DNA of 64,000 nt from Nitrospirillum sp034427435 (GTDB lineage: Bacteria; Pseudomonadota; Alphaproteobacteria; Azospirillales; Azospirillaceae), in NCBI RefSeq assembly GCF_034427435.1, contig NZ_JAXQNP010000002.1, forward strand, positions 248,001-312,000. Reading direction: 5' to 3'. Below are positions 36,887 to 45,777 of the stretch, piece by piece. The notes beneath the pieces are model-generated. The model made no database searches, had not been told where the DNA came from, and saw nothing but the letters and a program-made list of their open reading frames with translations. Position numbers and translations under genes: made by a program. Every line of letters starts with the position of its first letter. Positions within the stretch are counted from its first letter, which is position 1.

Positions 36887-37876
36887 ATGCTCTCCGCACC
36901 GTTCGCCCGCCGTCATTTCCTGCGCGGCCTGGCCGGGATCGGCGCCACCATGGCGCTCGGGGCCCCCGGAGCCCGCGCCGCCGCCCTGTCCGGCACCGGG
37001 TCACTGGACGCCGCCGCTTATCGCGCCTTGCGCCGCTACGCCGGCACGCCCTTCGGCCACGTCGCCTATATGGACCAGGGCAGTGGGCCCGACGCGCTGT
37101 TCCTGCACGGCTTCCCCCTGAACAGCTTTCAATGGCGCGGCGCCATCGACCGGCTGTCGGCCCACCGCCGCTGCCTGGCGCCCGACTTCCTGGGCCTGGG
37201 CTACAGCCGCGTGCCGGACGGCCAGGCGGTGACGCCGCTGGTCCAGGTGCGGATGCTGGCCGCCTTCCTGGACGGCGTGGGCGCCGACACGGTGGACATC
37301 GTGGCCAACGACAGCGGCGGGGCCGTGGCCCAACTGTTCGTCATCCAGTACCCCAAGCGGGTGCGCAGCCTGCTGCTGACCAACTGCGATACCGAGCCCG
37401 ACAGCCCGCCCCCCGCCCTGCAACCGGTGCTGGAGATGGCGCGGGCCGGCACCTTCGCCGACCGCTGGCTGGCGCGTTGGGTGGCGGACAAGGACTTGGC
37501 CCGCGGTCCAACGGGGCTGGGTGGTCAAACCTTCAGCGACCCCACCCGCCCCACGGATGAGGCCATCGACTATTACCTGGGCCCGCTGGTCAGCAGCCCC
37601 CGGCGCAAGGACCTGGTGCACGCCTACACGCTGGGCCTGGCCCCCAACCCGCTGGCCGGTATCGAGAAAGAGCTGGGTCGGGTGGCCGTGCCAGCGCGCA
37701 TCATCTGGGGCACGGCCGACACCATCTTAGACCCCGCCGGCGGCGACTATCTGGCCAGCGTCCTGCCCAATTGCCAGGGCGTGCGCCATCTGCCCCAGGC
37801 GAAGCTGTTCTTCCCCGAGGAGTATCCCGACGTCATCGCGGAGGAGGCCCGGAAATTGTGGGGGATTTCGGCCTGA
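36887..37876 (+). CDS. Tat-exported alpha/beta hydrolase with Asp nucleophile
   Basis: A 329-residue hydrolase of the haloalkane dehalogenase/epoxide hydrolase branch. The N-terminus has the twin-arginine motif ARRHFLRGLAGIG followed by a hydrophobic stretch ending GARAAA, so it is exported folded to the periplasm. The oxyanion strand is LFLHGFPLNSFQWRG, and the nucleophile elbow VANDSGGAVAQ places Asp where serine hydrolases have Ser. The acid is probably in WGTADTILDPAGG and the late His in VRHLPQAKLF. Substrate unknown. A GAGGGATGAGAG ribosome site precedes the ATG. Divergent from the MmyB-like regulator. Confidence 0.87.
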   Translation: MLSAPFARRHFLRGLAGIGATMALGAPGARAAALSGTGSLDAAAYRALRRYAGTPFGHVAYMDQGSGPDALFLHGFPLNSFQWRGAIDRLSAHRRCLAPDFLGLGYSRVPDGQAVTPLVQVRMLAAFLDGVGADTVDIVANDSGGAVAQLFVIQYPKRVRSLLLTNCDTEPDSPPPALQPVLEMARAGTFADRWLARWVADKDLARGPTGLGGQTFSDPTRPTDEAIDYYLGPLVSSPRRKDLVHAYTLGLAPNPLAGIEKELGRVAVPARIIWGTADTILDPAGGDYLASVLPNCQGVRHLPQAKLFFPEEYPDVIAEEARKLWGISA

Positions 37877-37899
37877 CGTCGCGATCTGGCCGCCCATAC

Positions 37900-37935
37900 A
37901 AAAACCCCCGCGGGATCGCTCCCGCGGGGGTTTTG
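37900..37935. terminator. Bidirectional terminator between hydrolase and chemoreceptor
   Basis: CAAAAACCCCCGCGGGA and TCCCGCGGGGGTTTTG pair perfectly around TCGC. It lies between convergent genes ending at 37876 and 37956 and has U-tracts on both strands. Confidence 0.9.
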
Positions 37936-37955
37936 CTTAAAACCGAACCGGATGC

Positions 37956-39644
37956 TTACGCGGCGCGGACCTGCTGCAGGAAGCGGTCCACCTGGCCGGC
38001 CAGGGTGTCGGACTGTTGGGACAGGCCGGTGGCGGCACCCAGCACCTGGTTGGCCGACTTGCCGGTGTCCTCGGCCGCGTGCTGCAGCGAGCCGATGTTG
38101 CGCGACACTTCCATGGTGCCCATGGAGGCCTGCTGGACGTTGCGGGCGATTTCCTTGGTCGCCGCGTCCTGCTCTTCCACGGCGCCCGCAACCATATCGG
38201 AGATGTCGTTGATCTCGGCGATGGTCTTGGAAATCGTGATGATGGCGTCGACCGCGTCGCGGGTGGCGTCCTGCATGGTGGAGATCTGGGCGGAGATTTC
38301 CTCCGTCGCCTTGGCCGTCTGGTTGGCCAGGCTCTTCACCTCGCTGGCCACGACCGCGAAGCCCTTGCCGGCTTCACCGGCGCGGGCCGCCTCGATGGTG
38401 GCGTTCAGGGCCAGCAGGTTGGTCTGGCTGGCGATGTCGCTGATCAGCTTCACCACGTCGCCAATGCTCTGGGCGCGCGAGGCCAGGGACTGCACGGTCT
38501 CGTTCGTCTTCTCGGCGGTGGAGGCCGCCGCCTTGGCGATGCGGGCGGAGGTGTTGACCTGATTAGAAATCTCGGCCAGGGAACCGGCCAGTTCCTCGGT
38601 GGCGCTGGCAACCGACTGGACGTTGGCGGACGCCTGCTGCGTGGCAGCGGCGACGGCGCCGGCCTGGCTGCGGCTTTCGTCGGCCGAACCGGACAGGGTC
38701 TGGGCGCTGGACTGCATGCGGGCGGCGGCTTCGGACACCTGGGCCACGACGCCCTTAACGGTGCTTTCGAACTCGTCAGCCAGGCGGTTCATGGTGCGAC
38801 GCTTCTCTTCCGCCGACTCCCGCTCCGCCTGCTCCTGCACCTTCTTCAGGCGCTCCACCTCGATGGCATTGTCCTTGAAGACCTGGACGGACGCGGCCAT
38901 GGCGCCGATCTCGTCACCACGGTCGGTGCCGGTGATGTCCACCGACAGGTCGCCGCTGGCCAGACGGCCCATGGCGGTCTGCAGGGTGGTCAGCGGACGG
39001 CTGACCAGGAAGTGCAGCAGCACGCCCAGGAAACCGACCAGCACGGCCAGGACGACGACGGCGGTCAACAGGGAGCCCTTGACGGTGGACGCGATGGCCT
39101 CGTTCAGGCCCTGGCGGCTCCACGCCACGATCAGCGTGCCCACCTGGTCGTGGTTGGCGCCCGCCTTCACCGGCGACATGACGATCAGATGGTCGCCGCG
39201 ATCGAAGGACTTCGTCTCGGTGACCTTCTTGGGCAGTTCCTTGTCCTTGTCGATGGCGTAGACGGGCAGGCTCTTGCTGTCGAAGCTGTCCAGGGATTCG
39301 CCGTCGGTATCGTTGACGCGCACCCCGGCCAGGCTGCCGCCGGCGCGGGTGCTGAGTTCGGTGTAGGCGTCGGCGATGGATTCCTGCTGCTTGAAGCGAA
39401 CGGCGGCGCTCATCTGCTGCGCCAGCATTTCCGTTTCCTGCCGCTCGGACGCCACGGACTGGGCCAGCATGGCCTCATGCATCTTGGCGGAGCTCAACCA
39501 AATAACGGCGCCCAGGCCGATAATCGTGGGAATGGCCACGGCGGGGGCGATCTTGCGTCCAATGGTGAACCAGCTCTTGGAATTTTCCGGCTGTTTCACC
39601 AGGCCACTGACACGCCCCAAAAACCCATCCGCCTCATACGACAT
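37956..39644 (-). CDS. Methyl-accepting chemotaxis protein
   Basis: Chemoreceptor of 562 residues. Membrane helices lie near residues 33-53 (IAPAVAIPTIIGLGAVIWL) and 190-212 (LLTAVVVLAVLVGFLGVLLHFL). Between them is a periplasmic sensor of about 135 residues with SLAGVRVNDTDGESLDSF and DHLIVMSPVKAGANHDQVG, typical of a single-Cache-like domain. HAMP follows (SRPLTTLQTAMGRLASGDLS), then the signalling hairpin with its tip ISDIASQTNLLALNATIEAA and RAGEAGKGFAVVASEVKSLA. No CheR-tethering pentapeptide is present; the end is QQVRAA. The ligand is unknown. Second receptor of the window at 61474. Confidence 0.93.
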   Translation of the reverse strand: MSYEADGFLGRVSGLVKQPENSKSWFTIGRKIAPAVAIPTIIGLGAVIWLSSAKMHEAMLAQSVASERQETEMLAQQMSAAVRFKQQESIADAYTELSTRAGGSLAGVRVNDTDGESLDSFDSKSLPVYAIDKDKELPKKVTETKSFDRGDHLIVMSPVKAGANHDQVGTLIVAWSRQGLNEAIASTVKGSLLTAVVVLAVLVGFLGVLLHFLVSRPLTTLQTAMGRLASGDLSVDITGTDRGDEIGAMAASVQVFKDNAIEVERLKKVQEQAERESAEEKRRTMNRLADEFESTVKGVVAQVSEAAARMQSSAQTLSGSADESRSQAGAVAAATQQASANVQSVASATEELAGSLAEISNQVNTSARIAKAAASTAEKTNETVQSLASRAQSIGDVVKLISDIASQTNLLALNATIEAARAGEAGKGFAVVASEVKSLANQTAKATEEISAQISTMQDATRDAVDAIITISKTIAEINDISDMVAGAVEEQDAATKEIARNVQQASMGTMEVSRNIGSLQHAAEDTGKSANQVLGAATGLSQQSDTLAGQVDRFLQQVRAA

Positions 39645-40222
39645 TATCAACTACCCCTGCTTTGTTCATTGCCCCACGGCGCTGCCGCCGCCGAGACCGC
39701 GACCACCCATCTGACCCCCGCGCGCACCGTCGAACCCACCTCACAGCGCGGTGATGGCTCGGCACCGGGGCCTCGGCTAATACCTAGACATGCTTTCGCA
39801 GACCTGTAAACTGACTTATAACGTCAACTACAGTTAACATCGCCAAGGCTGACGACGACTGAAATTCATCTTCCGCAAGCCGTAAAGGATTTCAGGCCTT
39901 ATCCATTACCGATGGGTTTTGGTTAAAACGGCGGAATCCAATGCCGTAGCGGGTGTGGGCAGACGAAACACGGGGAAAAGGGCCATGCCTCGCAGTTTCT
40001 TTTAACATTTTAAGTAATAAAAATTCGAACAGGGGCATCGGAGCCGTCACCGAAATGTAACGCGCCGGGTCTGGCGTGCCCGGACAAGGCACGCACAGCA
40101 GGGGAAATGCTGGCCGTAGCCTAGGCACAGCACTCCGGTAACGATCCTTAAACCAATCTTTAAACCTTTGATTGGTATTCTCTTTTGACCATTGACTACG
40201 AGACTCTGGGAGGTCGGTGCAG
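39645..40222. other. Long AT-richer intergenic region between two divergent genes
   Basis: This 578-bp region upstream of the chemoreceptor (left) and a small secreted protein (right) has no credible gene. The middle (about 39790-40190) is clearly richer in A/T than its surroundings. It contains one precise dyad at 40152-40176. I found no tRNA, mobile-element end or convincing -35/-10 pair. Confidence 0.5.
40152..40176. promoter_or_regulatory. Inverted repeat upstream of the small secreted protein gene
   Basis: ACCAATC-N11-GATTGGT is a perfect 7-bp dyad 46 bp upstream of the start at 40223. An internal direct echo (CTTAAACC / TTTAAACC) overlaps it. It is a candidate operator. Confidence 0.4.
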
Positions 40223-40534
40223 ATGATGAAGCGGGTGGCAGTCATCGTTCTGATGGCTGGAATGGGGGTTGCGGGTGTGGCGCGGGCTGAGTGCACGCTG
40301 GGGTCGCCCCCGTCCGTGCCGGACGGCAGCAAGGCCGCGGAAGCCGATATGCAAGCCGCCCAGGCCGCGGTCAAAAAGTTCATGGCCGAAACCCAGGACT
40401 ATATGAGTTGCCTTGAGTTTGAAGGGAAAAACGGCAACAGCACCTGGCAGAAGAAGTACAATGACGCCGTCGACCAGATGCAAAAACTCGCCGGCGACTT
40501 CAACAAACAGTTGAAGGCCTTCAAGTCCAAATAA
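40223..40534 (+). CDS. Small exported protein of unknown function
   Basis: A 103-residue protein with an N-terminal signal (MMKRVAVIVLMAGMGVAGVARA, cleaved before ECTLGS), leaving about 82 residues. The mature part has two cysteines (ECTLG and MSCLEFEGKN) that could form a disulfide, and is otherwise helical and Lys/Gln-rich (AQAAVKKFMAETQDYM, DQMQKLAGDFNKQLKAFKSK). A GGGAGG ribosome site precedes the ATG at 40223. I do not recognise the family. It stands alone behind a 578-bp AT-richer region. Confidence 0.75.
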   Translation: MMKRVAVIVLMAGMGVAGVARAECTLGSPPSVPDGSKAAEADMQAAQAAVKKFMAETQDYMSCLEFEGKNGNSTWQKKYNDAVDQMQKLAGDFNKQLKAFKSK

Positions 40535-40694
40535 AGGTTGCGATGGGCGGCCCCGCTTCCCTTGACGGGGCCGCCGACACCTTCACCGGTCCGTGACGGT
40601 CCGCCGCCGCCTGGGGCGGGGATCGGGACCGGTCTATTGCCGATTCCATGCGCCACGCGACCTGGACGCCACAGGATCGGGCCCCGCCAGCGGC

Positions 40695-40739
40695 GGCCGC
40701 CTCAGTGGTGGCTGCCTTAGCGGGGGCTGCCTTAGCGGG
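40695..40739. repeat. Three 15-bp tandem repeats at the 3' end of the serine-hydrolase-fold gene
   Basis: GGCTGCCTTAGCGGG occurs twice in a row (40710-40724, 40725-40739), preceded by a degenerate copy (40695-40709). On the minus strand, in frame with the gene just beyond its stop, the units read Pro-Ala-Lys-Ala-Ala. Confidence 0.6.
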
Positions 40740-40742
40740 GGC

Positions 40743-42194
40743 TCAGGGCCGATGCGGCGTTTTGTCCGACGGGCCGGCGCTGGGCACCGGCGGAGCCTTC
40801 GGCATCTCCGGCTTGGCACCGGGGGTCGCCCCCTGGGCCTGGGACGGATGCGGGGTATCCAGCGGCACCGTCACCACCACGGGTGGCTTGCGTGGCGTGA
40901 CGATGGGGGGCATGGCCAGCCCCTGGGGCTGAACGGCGATGGCGGAATAGGGCGTCCGCTTGGTCTCCGGCGGGCGTTCCAGATGATGCGCGACAAGGTT
41001 GACCAGCGTGGCGTCATCCCACGGCTGCACCACGCGGCCCAGGCGCAGGATGACCAGATCGGCCGCCTTCGACACATACAGACGCTGGCCGCCGGTCCCC
41101 GCCATGAACACGGTGTCGGGTTCGGCGAAGGCCTCCGCCGCTTTGATCGGGCCGCCCTTCTCCCGTGGCCAGGCTATGCGGACGCGCATGCCCTCGTTGC
41201 GGGCGAACAGCGTGGGGCGCTGCATCTCCTCAACCCAGGGCATGGGAATGACCGGACGGTTTTCCACCTGGCCACCGTCCTTGAGCAGCAGACCGAGGCG
41301 CAGCCAATCCCGGGCGGTCGCCTTGACGCAGCATCCCACCAGGGTGGCGCGACCACTGTCGTCGAGCAGCATCTCTGCCGGGCGGGCCCCCAGGGGTGCC
41401 CACAGCGCCTGCGACATATAGCTCGCCAGGGGCTGCTTGGTCGCCCGTTCCAGGACAAGCGCCAGGACCTGCAGCTCCTCCTCGGACGGCTTGTACCGGG
41501 TGCCGGGCTCCGCCTCCAGCGCCAAGCCCTTCAGCCAGGCGCCGGCATCGGCCTTGCCCGCCGGCGCATCGGCGGCGCCGGCCGGAAAACCCAGGCCGCT
41601 GCTGCCCACCAGCAGGTCGCGCACGGTGATGCGGCCCCGGGGATCGTCCTTCCAGTCCGGGAAGATTTGGCCCAGCGGCTGGTCGGCGGAGGTGAGGAAG
41701 CCATCCTGGATGGCCTTGCCGGTCAGGAAGGTCAACAAGCCGGCTTGCAGGCCGGCGCCATCCACAAGGTCGGCCGGCCGGATGCCGGGGCCGTAATCCT
41801 CCACCTGCAAGGCGCCGCGGTACCAGACCAACAGGGCGGTTGTGCCGGTGGTGGACTCGAAGGCGTGGAGGGCCTTCAGGCCTTCATCCGAAATCAGGCG
41901 GTCATCGGGCGAGGCCACGGTGAGGATGGGGCCATCCCCACCCGCCACCTCGACCGTCACCGGCCCCCGGGGTCCCGGCGGCTCGGCCGCCACCGGGGCG
42001 GGCTGGGACGGGGGCGGGGCCGACAACTCGCCGCGCTTGCCCCAATGGGCCAGCAGCAGGCCGCCGCCGATGGCCAGAGCCGCGACCGGAACGAGCAGCA
42101 GGGCCGCCCGGCCCAAGCCCGCCGGCCCGGAAGAGGTGCGCTTGGATTTGCCGGGGCCAGATGGGCGCGGCCCCGATTTCGGTGATTGGGACAT
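40743..42194 (-). CDS. Membrane-anchored beta-lactamase/NylB-fold protein lacking catalytic residues
   Basis: A 483-residue protein: basic cytoplasmic N-terminus, one membrane helix (about residues 31-50, RAALLLVPVAALAIGGGLLL), a Pro-rich linker, then a serine-hydrolase fold (PF00144 type). Landmarks are TTALLVWYRGALQVEDYGPG, DDPRGRITVRDLLVGSSGLG, LERATKQPLASYM and GTGGQRLYVSKAADLVILRL. Where family members have SxxK the protein reads DGAGLQAGLL, so both catalytic Ser and Lys are missing. Y-x-N is YKP, and the C-terminal HxG is GTGG. It is probably a pseudoenzyme with a binding or scaffolding role. The C-terminal tail is Pro/Ala/Lys-rich. Confidence 0.75.
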   Translation of the reverse strand: MSQSPKSGPRPSGPGKSKRTSSGPAGLGRAALLLVPVAALAIGGGLLLAHWGKRGELSAPPPSQPAPVAAEPPGPRGPVTVEVAGGDGPILTVASPDDRLISDEGLKALHAFESTTGTTALLVWYRGALQVEDYGPGIRPADLVDGAGLQAGLLTFLTGKAIQDGFLTSADQPLGQIFPDWKDDPRGRITVRDLLVGSSGLGFPAGAADAPAGKADAGAWLKGLALEAEPGTRYKPSEEELQVLALVLERATKQPLASYMSQALWAPLGARPAEMLLDDSGRATLVGCCVKATARDWLRLGLLLKDGGQVENRPVIPMPWVEEMQRPTLFARNEGMRVRIAWPREKGGPIKAAEAFAEPDTVFMAGTGGQRLYVSKAADLVILRLGRVVQPWDDATLVNLVAHHLERPPETKRTPYSAIAVQPQGLAMPPIVTPRKPPVVVTVPLDTPHPSQAQGATPGAKPEMPKAPPVPSAGPSDKTPHRP

Positions 42195-42316
42195 TGGTAA
42201 GCAACGCTCCCGAAGGCGGATGGGTCCGCCCCGGGGTGCGCCCGGCACGAACTCAGGCATGAGCCTTGGCCGCGACTATGGCACGGCCAAGGCAGCGAGA
42301 GTCGGCGGAGGCCGCC

Positions 42317-42739
42317 TTACTTGCGTTCGCGGACCGGATAGTCGACGCCGTCGACCACTTCCCAGCTGCCGTCCGGCTGCCGGCAGATGAAGCCGGTCTG
42401 GTGGCGGAACAGCTGACCCTGGAAGACGACGGAGTGGAATTCGCGGCACGGCCGGTTCTTCGCGTCGAAGCCGTCGCGCAGCATCTTCACGGTGCCCTGG
42501 CGTCCCGTCTCGGGGTTGGTCCAGGTCACGGTCTCCTGGATGGGCTTGCCCGTCGCCTCCTTCAGCGCCGTCTGCAGCGCGGTCAGGTCGCTGGGCTCCA
42601 GCGTGATGTCCGTGGGCGGCGGCTTGGGCGCCTCGACGGGCGGCGGCGCGGGCGGCGCCGCGGGCTTGTCATCGGGCTTGGCGGCGCAACCCGCTAACGC
42701 CAGCAGCATCAGCCCCGCGACCGACAGCTTCATCTTCAT
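42317..42739 (-). CDS. Surface-antigen-like lipoprotein
   Basis: A 140-residue lipoprotein: signal MKMKLSVAGLMLLALAGC with lipobox LALAGC, a Pro/Ala-rich linker, then a domain ending CREFHSVVFQGQLFRHQTGF and CRQPDGSWEVV. The paired cysteines and CRQPDGSW ending match the C-terminal part of 17-kDa rickettsial surface-antigen-type proteins, without the glycine-zipper segment those often have. Substrate of Lgt and LspA encoded in this window. Start at 42739; the longer open frame upstream would bury the signal peptide. It is 122 bp upstream of the serine-hydrolase-fold gene on the same strand. Confidence 0.75.
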   Translation of the reverse strand: MKMKLSVAGLMLLALAGCAAKPDDKPAAPPAPPPVEAPKPPPTDITLEPSDLTALQTALKEATGKPIQETVTWTNPETGRQGTVKMLRDGFDAKNRPCREFHSVVFQGQLFRHQTGFICRQPDGSWEVVDGVDYPVRERK

Positions 42740-42984
42740 CCCTTTGGCTCCTGCATTCCCTTGAGTCACGCCCCCGACCGGGTCACGCCCCGAGATCGGC
42801 GGTGCCCCGATTGAGCGCCCCTTTTGCCAAAGGTGACACCCGCCGCGCAATCCCCGCCGAAGCCAGTCCACCGAAAGCCAGAGGCGCGCGGCACCGGAGG
42901 CCCGGCGTGAATCCCCTCCCCTTCACAGGCGTAACTGGCATAATGCGGCCCCTGCCTCTTGACAGTACCGAAAGCCTGTACCGC

Positions 42985-43497
42985 ATGACCGACATGAAAA
43001 CCGGTGTGAACCCCCTTTTCCTGAGGGAGGAGGAGTTGCGGCAGGCGATGGAGATGCTGTTCTACGCCTATCGCGACTTCACCGCCGAACCCGACACAAT
43101 GCTGGAGAAGATCGGGCTGGGCCGGGCGCACCATCGCGTCATCTATTTCGTGGGCCGCCACCCTCACATCACGGTGACCGACCTGCTGGGCATCCTGCGC
43201 ATCACCAAGCAAAGCCTGTCGCGCGTTTTGCAGGACCTGGTGCGTGAGGAGTACATCGTGCAGCGCCAGGGCACCCGCGACCGGCGCCAGCGGCTGCTGG
43301 ATCTGACCCCCAAGGGCCAGGAGCTGGAGCGCCAGCTGTCCGAGCCGCAACGCCAGCTGATCGCCCGCGCCTATCGCCGGGCGGGGGCGGAGGCGGTGGA
43401 GGGATTCCGCAAGGTGATGGTCGGCATCATGGACGACGCCGACCGGGACAAGTTCGCCCAGCCGCGAACGCCGCTGGCGGCGATGGCCAAGCGCTAA
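42985..43497 (+). CDS. MarR-family regulator, PetP-like
   Basis: A 170-residue winged-helix regulator. HITVTDLLGILRITKQSLSR is the recognition helix region and VQRQGTRDRRQRLLDLTPKG the wing. The order MarR, OmpR-type regulator, histidine kinase matches the petP-petR set first described upstream of the bc1 genes in Rhodobacter, which supports the PetP-like label; no pet genes lie here. ATG at 42985 (MTDMKTGVNPLFLRE) is preferred; an ATG at 42943 is possible. It is the first of three co-directional genes. Confidence 0.85.
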   Translation: MTDMKTGVNPLFLREEELRQAMEMLFYAYRDFTAEPDTMLEKIGLGRAHHRVIYFVGRHPHITVTDLLGILRITKQSLSRVLQDLVREEYIVQRQGTRDRRQRLLDLTPKGQELERQLSEPQRQLIARAYRRAGAEAVEGFRKVMVGIMDDADRDKFAQPRTPLAAMAKR

Positions 43498-43574
43498 GCG
43501 ATCAACGTCGCCAACGCCGCGGAACGCCCCTGTGCTATGCTGCCGCCCCCGACCGATAGGGATCGCCTCCGGCC

Positions 43575-44294
43575 ATGACCACGACGCAGCAGCAAGCCCT
43601 GCCCGAAGAACAGCCCCACATCTTGGTGGTCGATGACGATGACCGCCTGCGTGAGGCGTTGCGCCGCTATCTGTCGCAAAACGGGTTTATCGTGTCGGCG
43701 GCGGCGGACGCGGCGGCGGCACGGCGCATGCTGGCCTCCCTGAACTTCGACCTCATGGTTCTGGACGTGCGCATGCCCGGCGAATCGGGGTTGGAGTTGA
43801 CCCGGTCCCTGAGGGGCGATGGTGGAAACGGGGATGGTGGCCTGCCCATCCTGCTGCTGACCGCCAACGGCCAGCCCGACGACCGCATCGCCGGCCTGGA
43901 AGCGGGGGCGGACGACTACCTGCCCAAGCCCTTCGAGCCGCGCGAGCTGGTGCTGCGCATCTCCTCCATCCTGCGCCGCCTGCCCAAGCCGGCCGTGGCG
44001 GCGGCGGAGGTGCGGCTGGGGCGCTGGGTCTTCGATGCCGAGCGGGAGGAATTGCGCTCCGGCGAGGAGACCGTGCGCCTGACCAGCGGCGAAGCCAGCC
44101 TGCTGCGCACCCTGGCCGCCCAGCCGGGCGTCGTCTTCACGCGGGAGGATCTGGGCCGCGCCGGCATCGACAGCAACGCCCGCGCCATCGACGTGCAGGT
44201 CACCCGCCTGCGCCGCAAGATCGAGATCGACCCCCGTCAGCCGCGCTATCTGCAAACCGTGCGGGGAGAAGGCTATGTGCTGCGCCCCGATTGA
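43575..44294 (+). CDS. OmpR-family response regulator, PetR-like
   Basis: A 239-residue DNA-binding response regulator. The receiver has the acidic pair LVVDDDDRL, phospho-acceptor Asp in LMVLDVRMPG (about residue 63), the switch Thr in LLLTANGQP and Lys in DYLPKPFEPRE. The C-terminal winged-helix domain has LTSGEASLLRTLAAQPGVVF and IDVQVTRLRRKIEIDPRQPR, ending LQTVRGEGYVLRP. It lies 77 bp after the MarR gene and 36 bp before the kinase, which is its likely partner. Confidence 0.93.
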   Translation: MTTTQQQALPEEQPHILVVDDDDRLREALRRYLSQNGFIVSAAADAAAARRMLASLNFDLMVLDVRMPGESGLELTRSLRGDGGNGDGGLPILLLTANGQPDDRIAGLEAGADDYLPKPFEPRELVLRISSILRRLPKPAVAAAEVRLGRWVFDAEREELRSGEETVRLTSGEASLLRTLAAQPGVVFTREDLGRAGIDSNARAIDVQVTRLRRKIEIDPRQPRYLQTVRGEGYVLRPD

Positions 44295-44330
44295 TGGGCG
44301 GATGCCCACGAACCGCCAGAGGAAAACCCC

Positions 44331-45773
44331 ATGAGCATGACGCGGGAGGGGGCTGACCGGCATCCGGGCGCCGCGCGGCAAGCCAGCGGGCCGCAAGGGC
44401 CGGGACAGCACGGCCCCAGAAAGCCGGGGCTGGGCGCGCCGCCGGTGATCAACCCGGCGGGGGTGGTGAAGCGCATGCTGCCGCGCACCCTGTTCGGCCG
44501 CTCGCTGCTGATCATCACCACGCCGGTGATCCTGGCCCAGGCCATCGCCACCTTCTACTTCTATGACCAGCATTGGGAGCGGGTGACCAACAACCAGGCC
44601 TTTGGCGTGGCGGGCGAGGTCGCCCTGGTCATCGAACAACTGGGCCGGGACCAGACGCCGGAGGACAGGGACGTCACCCTGGACATGGTGACCCGCACCA
44701 CCGACCTGATGGTGACCTTCCAGCCCGGCGAGCGTCTGCCCAACTGGCGCCGTCAGCACCTGTTCGGCATCCTGGAACACACCTTGGGCCGCGCGCTGGA
44801 CGAGAAGGTGGGCCGGCCCTGGACCATAGACACCCATGTGGCCCACGAATGGTATGGCATCAACGTGCAACTGCCCGACGGCGTGCTGCACGTCCTGTCA
44901 CCGGAACGGCGGCTGTTCAGCTTCACCAGCTGGGTGTTCATCCTGTGGATGGCCGGCAGCTCGCTGCTGCTGTTCACCATCGCCATCATGTTCATGCGCA
45001 ACCAGATCCGCCCCATCCGCCGCCTGGCCATCGCGGCGGAGGCCTTCGGCAAGGGACGTGACACCCCGGCCTTCAAGCCGGAGGGCGCGTCGGAGGTGCG
45101 GCAGGCCGCGACCGCCTTCCTGCAGATGCGCGAGCGCATCCAGCGGCAGATCAGCCAGCGCACGGAAATGCTGGCCGGTGTCAGCCATGACCTGCGCACC
45201 CCCCTCACCCGCATGCGCCTGCAACTGGCCATGCTGCCCGACGCCCAGGAGGTGGAGGAGCTGAAGGCGGACGTGGCCGAGATGGAGGGCATGATCGAGG
45301 CCTACCTGGCCTTCGCCCGGGGAGAGGGTGCCGAACCGCCCACCCCCACCGATGTGGGCGCCCTGCTGGCCGACGTGGTGGCCAACGCCCGGCGCGAGGG
45401 CCGGGTGGTGGACTTGAGCCTGCCGGACATCGCCATCACCGTGCCGTTGCGCGCCAACGACTTCCGCCGTTGCGTCGCCAACCTGGTGGGCAATGCCGTG
45501 CGGTACGCCGGACGCGCCTGGGTGACCCTGCAACGCCAGGGCGGCCATCTCTACGTCTTGATCGATGATGATGGCCCGGGCATCCCCGAGGAGATGCGGG
45601 AAGAGGTCTTCCGACCCTTCCACCGCCTGGACGGGTCGCGCAACCAGGCCACCGGCGGCGTCGGCCTGGGCCTGGGCATCGCCCGCGACATCGCCAACCG
45701 CCACGGCGGCGACGTGTTGCTGGAGGACAGCCCCCGGGGTGGCCTGCGGGCGGTGATCCGGTTGCCGGTTTAG
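44331..45773 (+). CDS. EnvZ-type sensor histidine kinase
   Basis: Inner-membrane sensor of 480 residues. A Pro/Gly-rich cytoplasmic head precedes helix 1 (about residues 55-80, GRSLLIITTPVILAQAIATF). A periplasmic domain of about 115 residues follows, then helix 2 (WVFILWMAGSSLLLFTIAIM), HAMP (RNQIRPIRRLAIAAEAFGKG), the H-box GVSHDLRTPLTRMRLQLAML, N-box CVANLVGNAVRYAG, and G boxes DDDGPGIPEE and GVGLGLGIARDI. It would phosphorylate the OmpR-type regulator 36 bp upstream. The stimulus is unknown; osmolarity is only the analogy with EnvZ. GAGGAAAA precedes the ATG. Confidence 0.93.
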   Translation: MSMTREGADRHPGAARQASGPQGPGQHGPRKPGLGAPPVINPAGVVKRMLPRTLFGRSLLIITTPVILAQAIATFYFYDQHWERVTNNQAFGVAGEVALVIEQLGRDQTPEDRDVTLDMVTRTTDLMVTFQPGERLPNWRRQHLFGILEHTLGRALDEKVGRPWTIDTHVAHEWYGINVQLPDGVLHVLSPERRLFSFTSWVFILWMAGSSLLLFTIAIMFMRNQIRPIRRLAIAAEAFGKGRDTPAFKPEGASEVRQAATAFLQMRERIQRQISQRTEMLAGVSHDLRTPLTRMRLQLAMLPDAQEVEELKADVAEMEGMIEAYLAFARGEGAEPPTPTDVGALLADVVANARREGRVVDLSLPDIAITVPLRANDFRRCVANLVGNAVRYAGRAWVTLQRQGGHLYVLIDDDGPGIPEEMREEVFRPFHRLDGSRNQATGGVGLGLGIARDIANRHGGDVLLEDSPRGGLRAVIRLPV

Positions 45774-45777
45774 TGTT

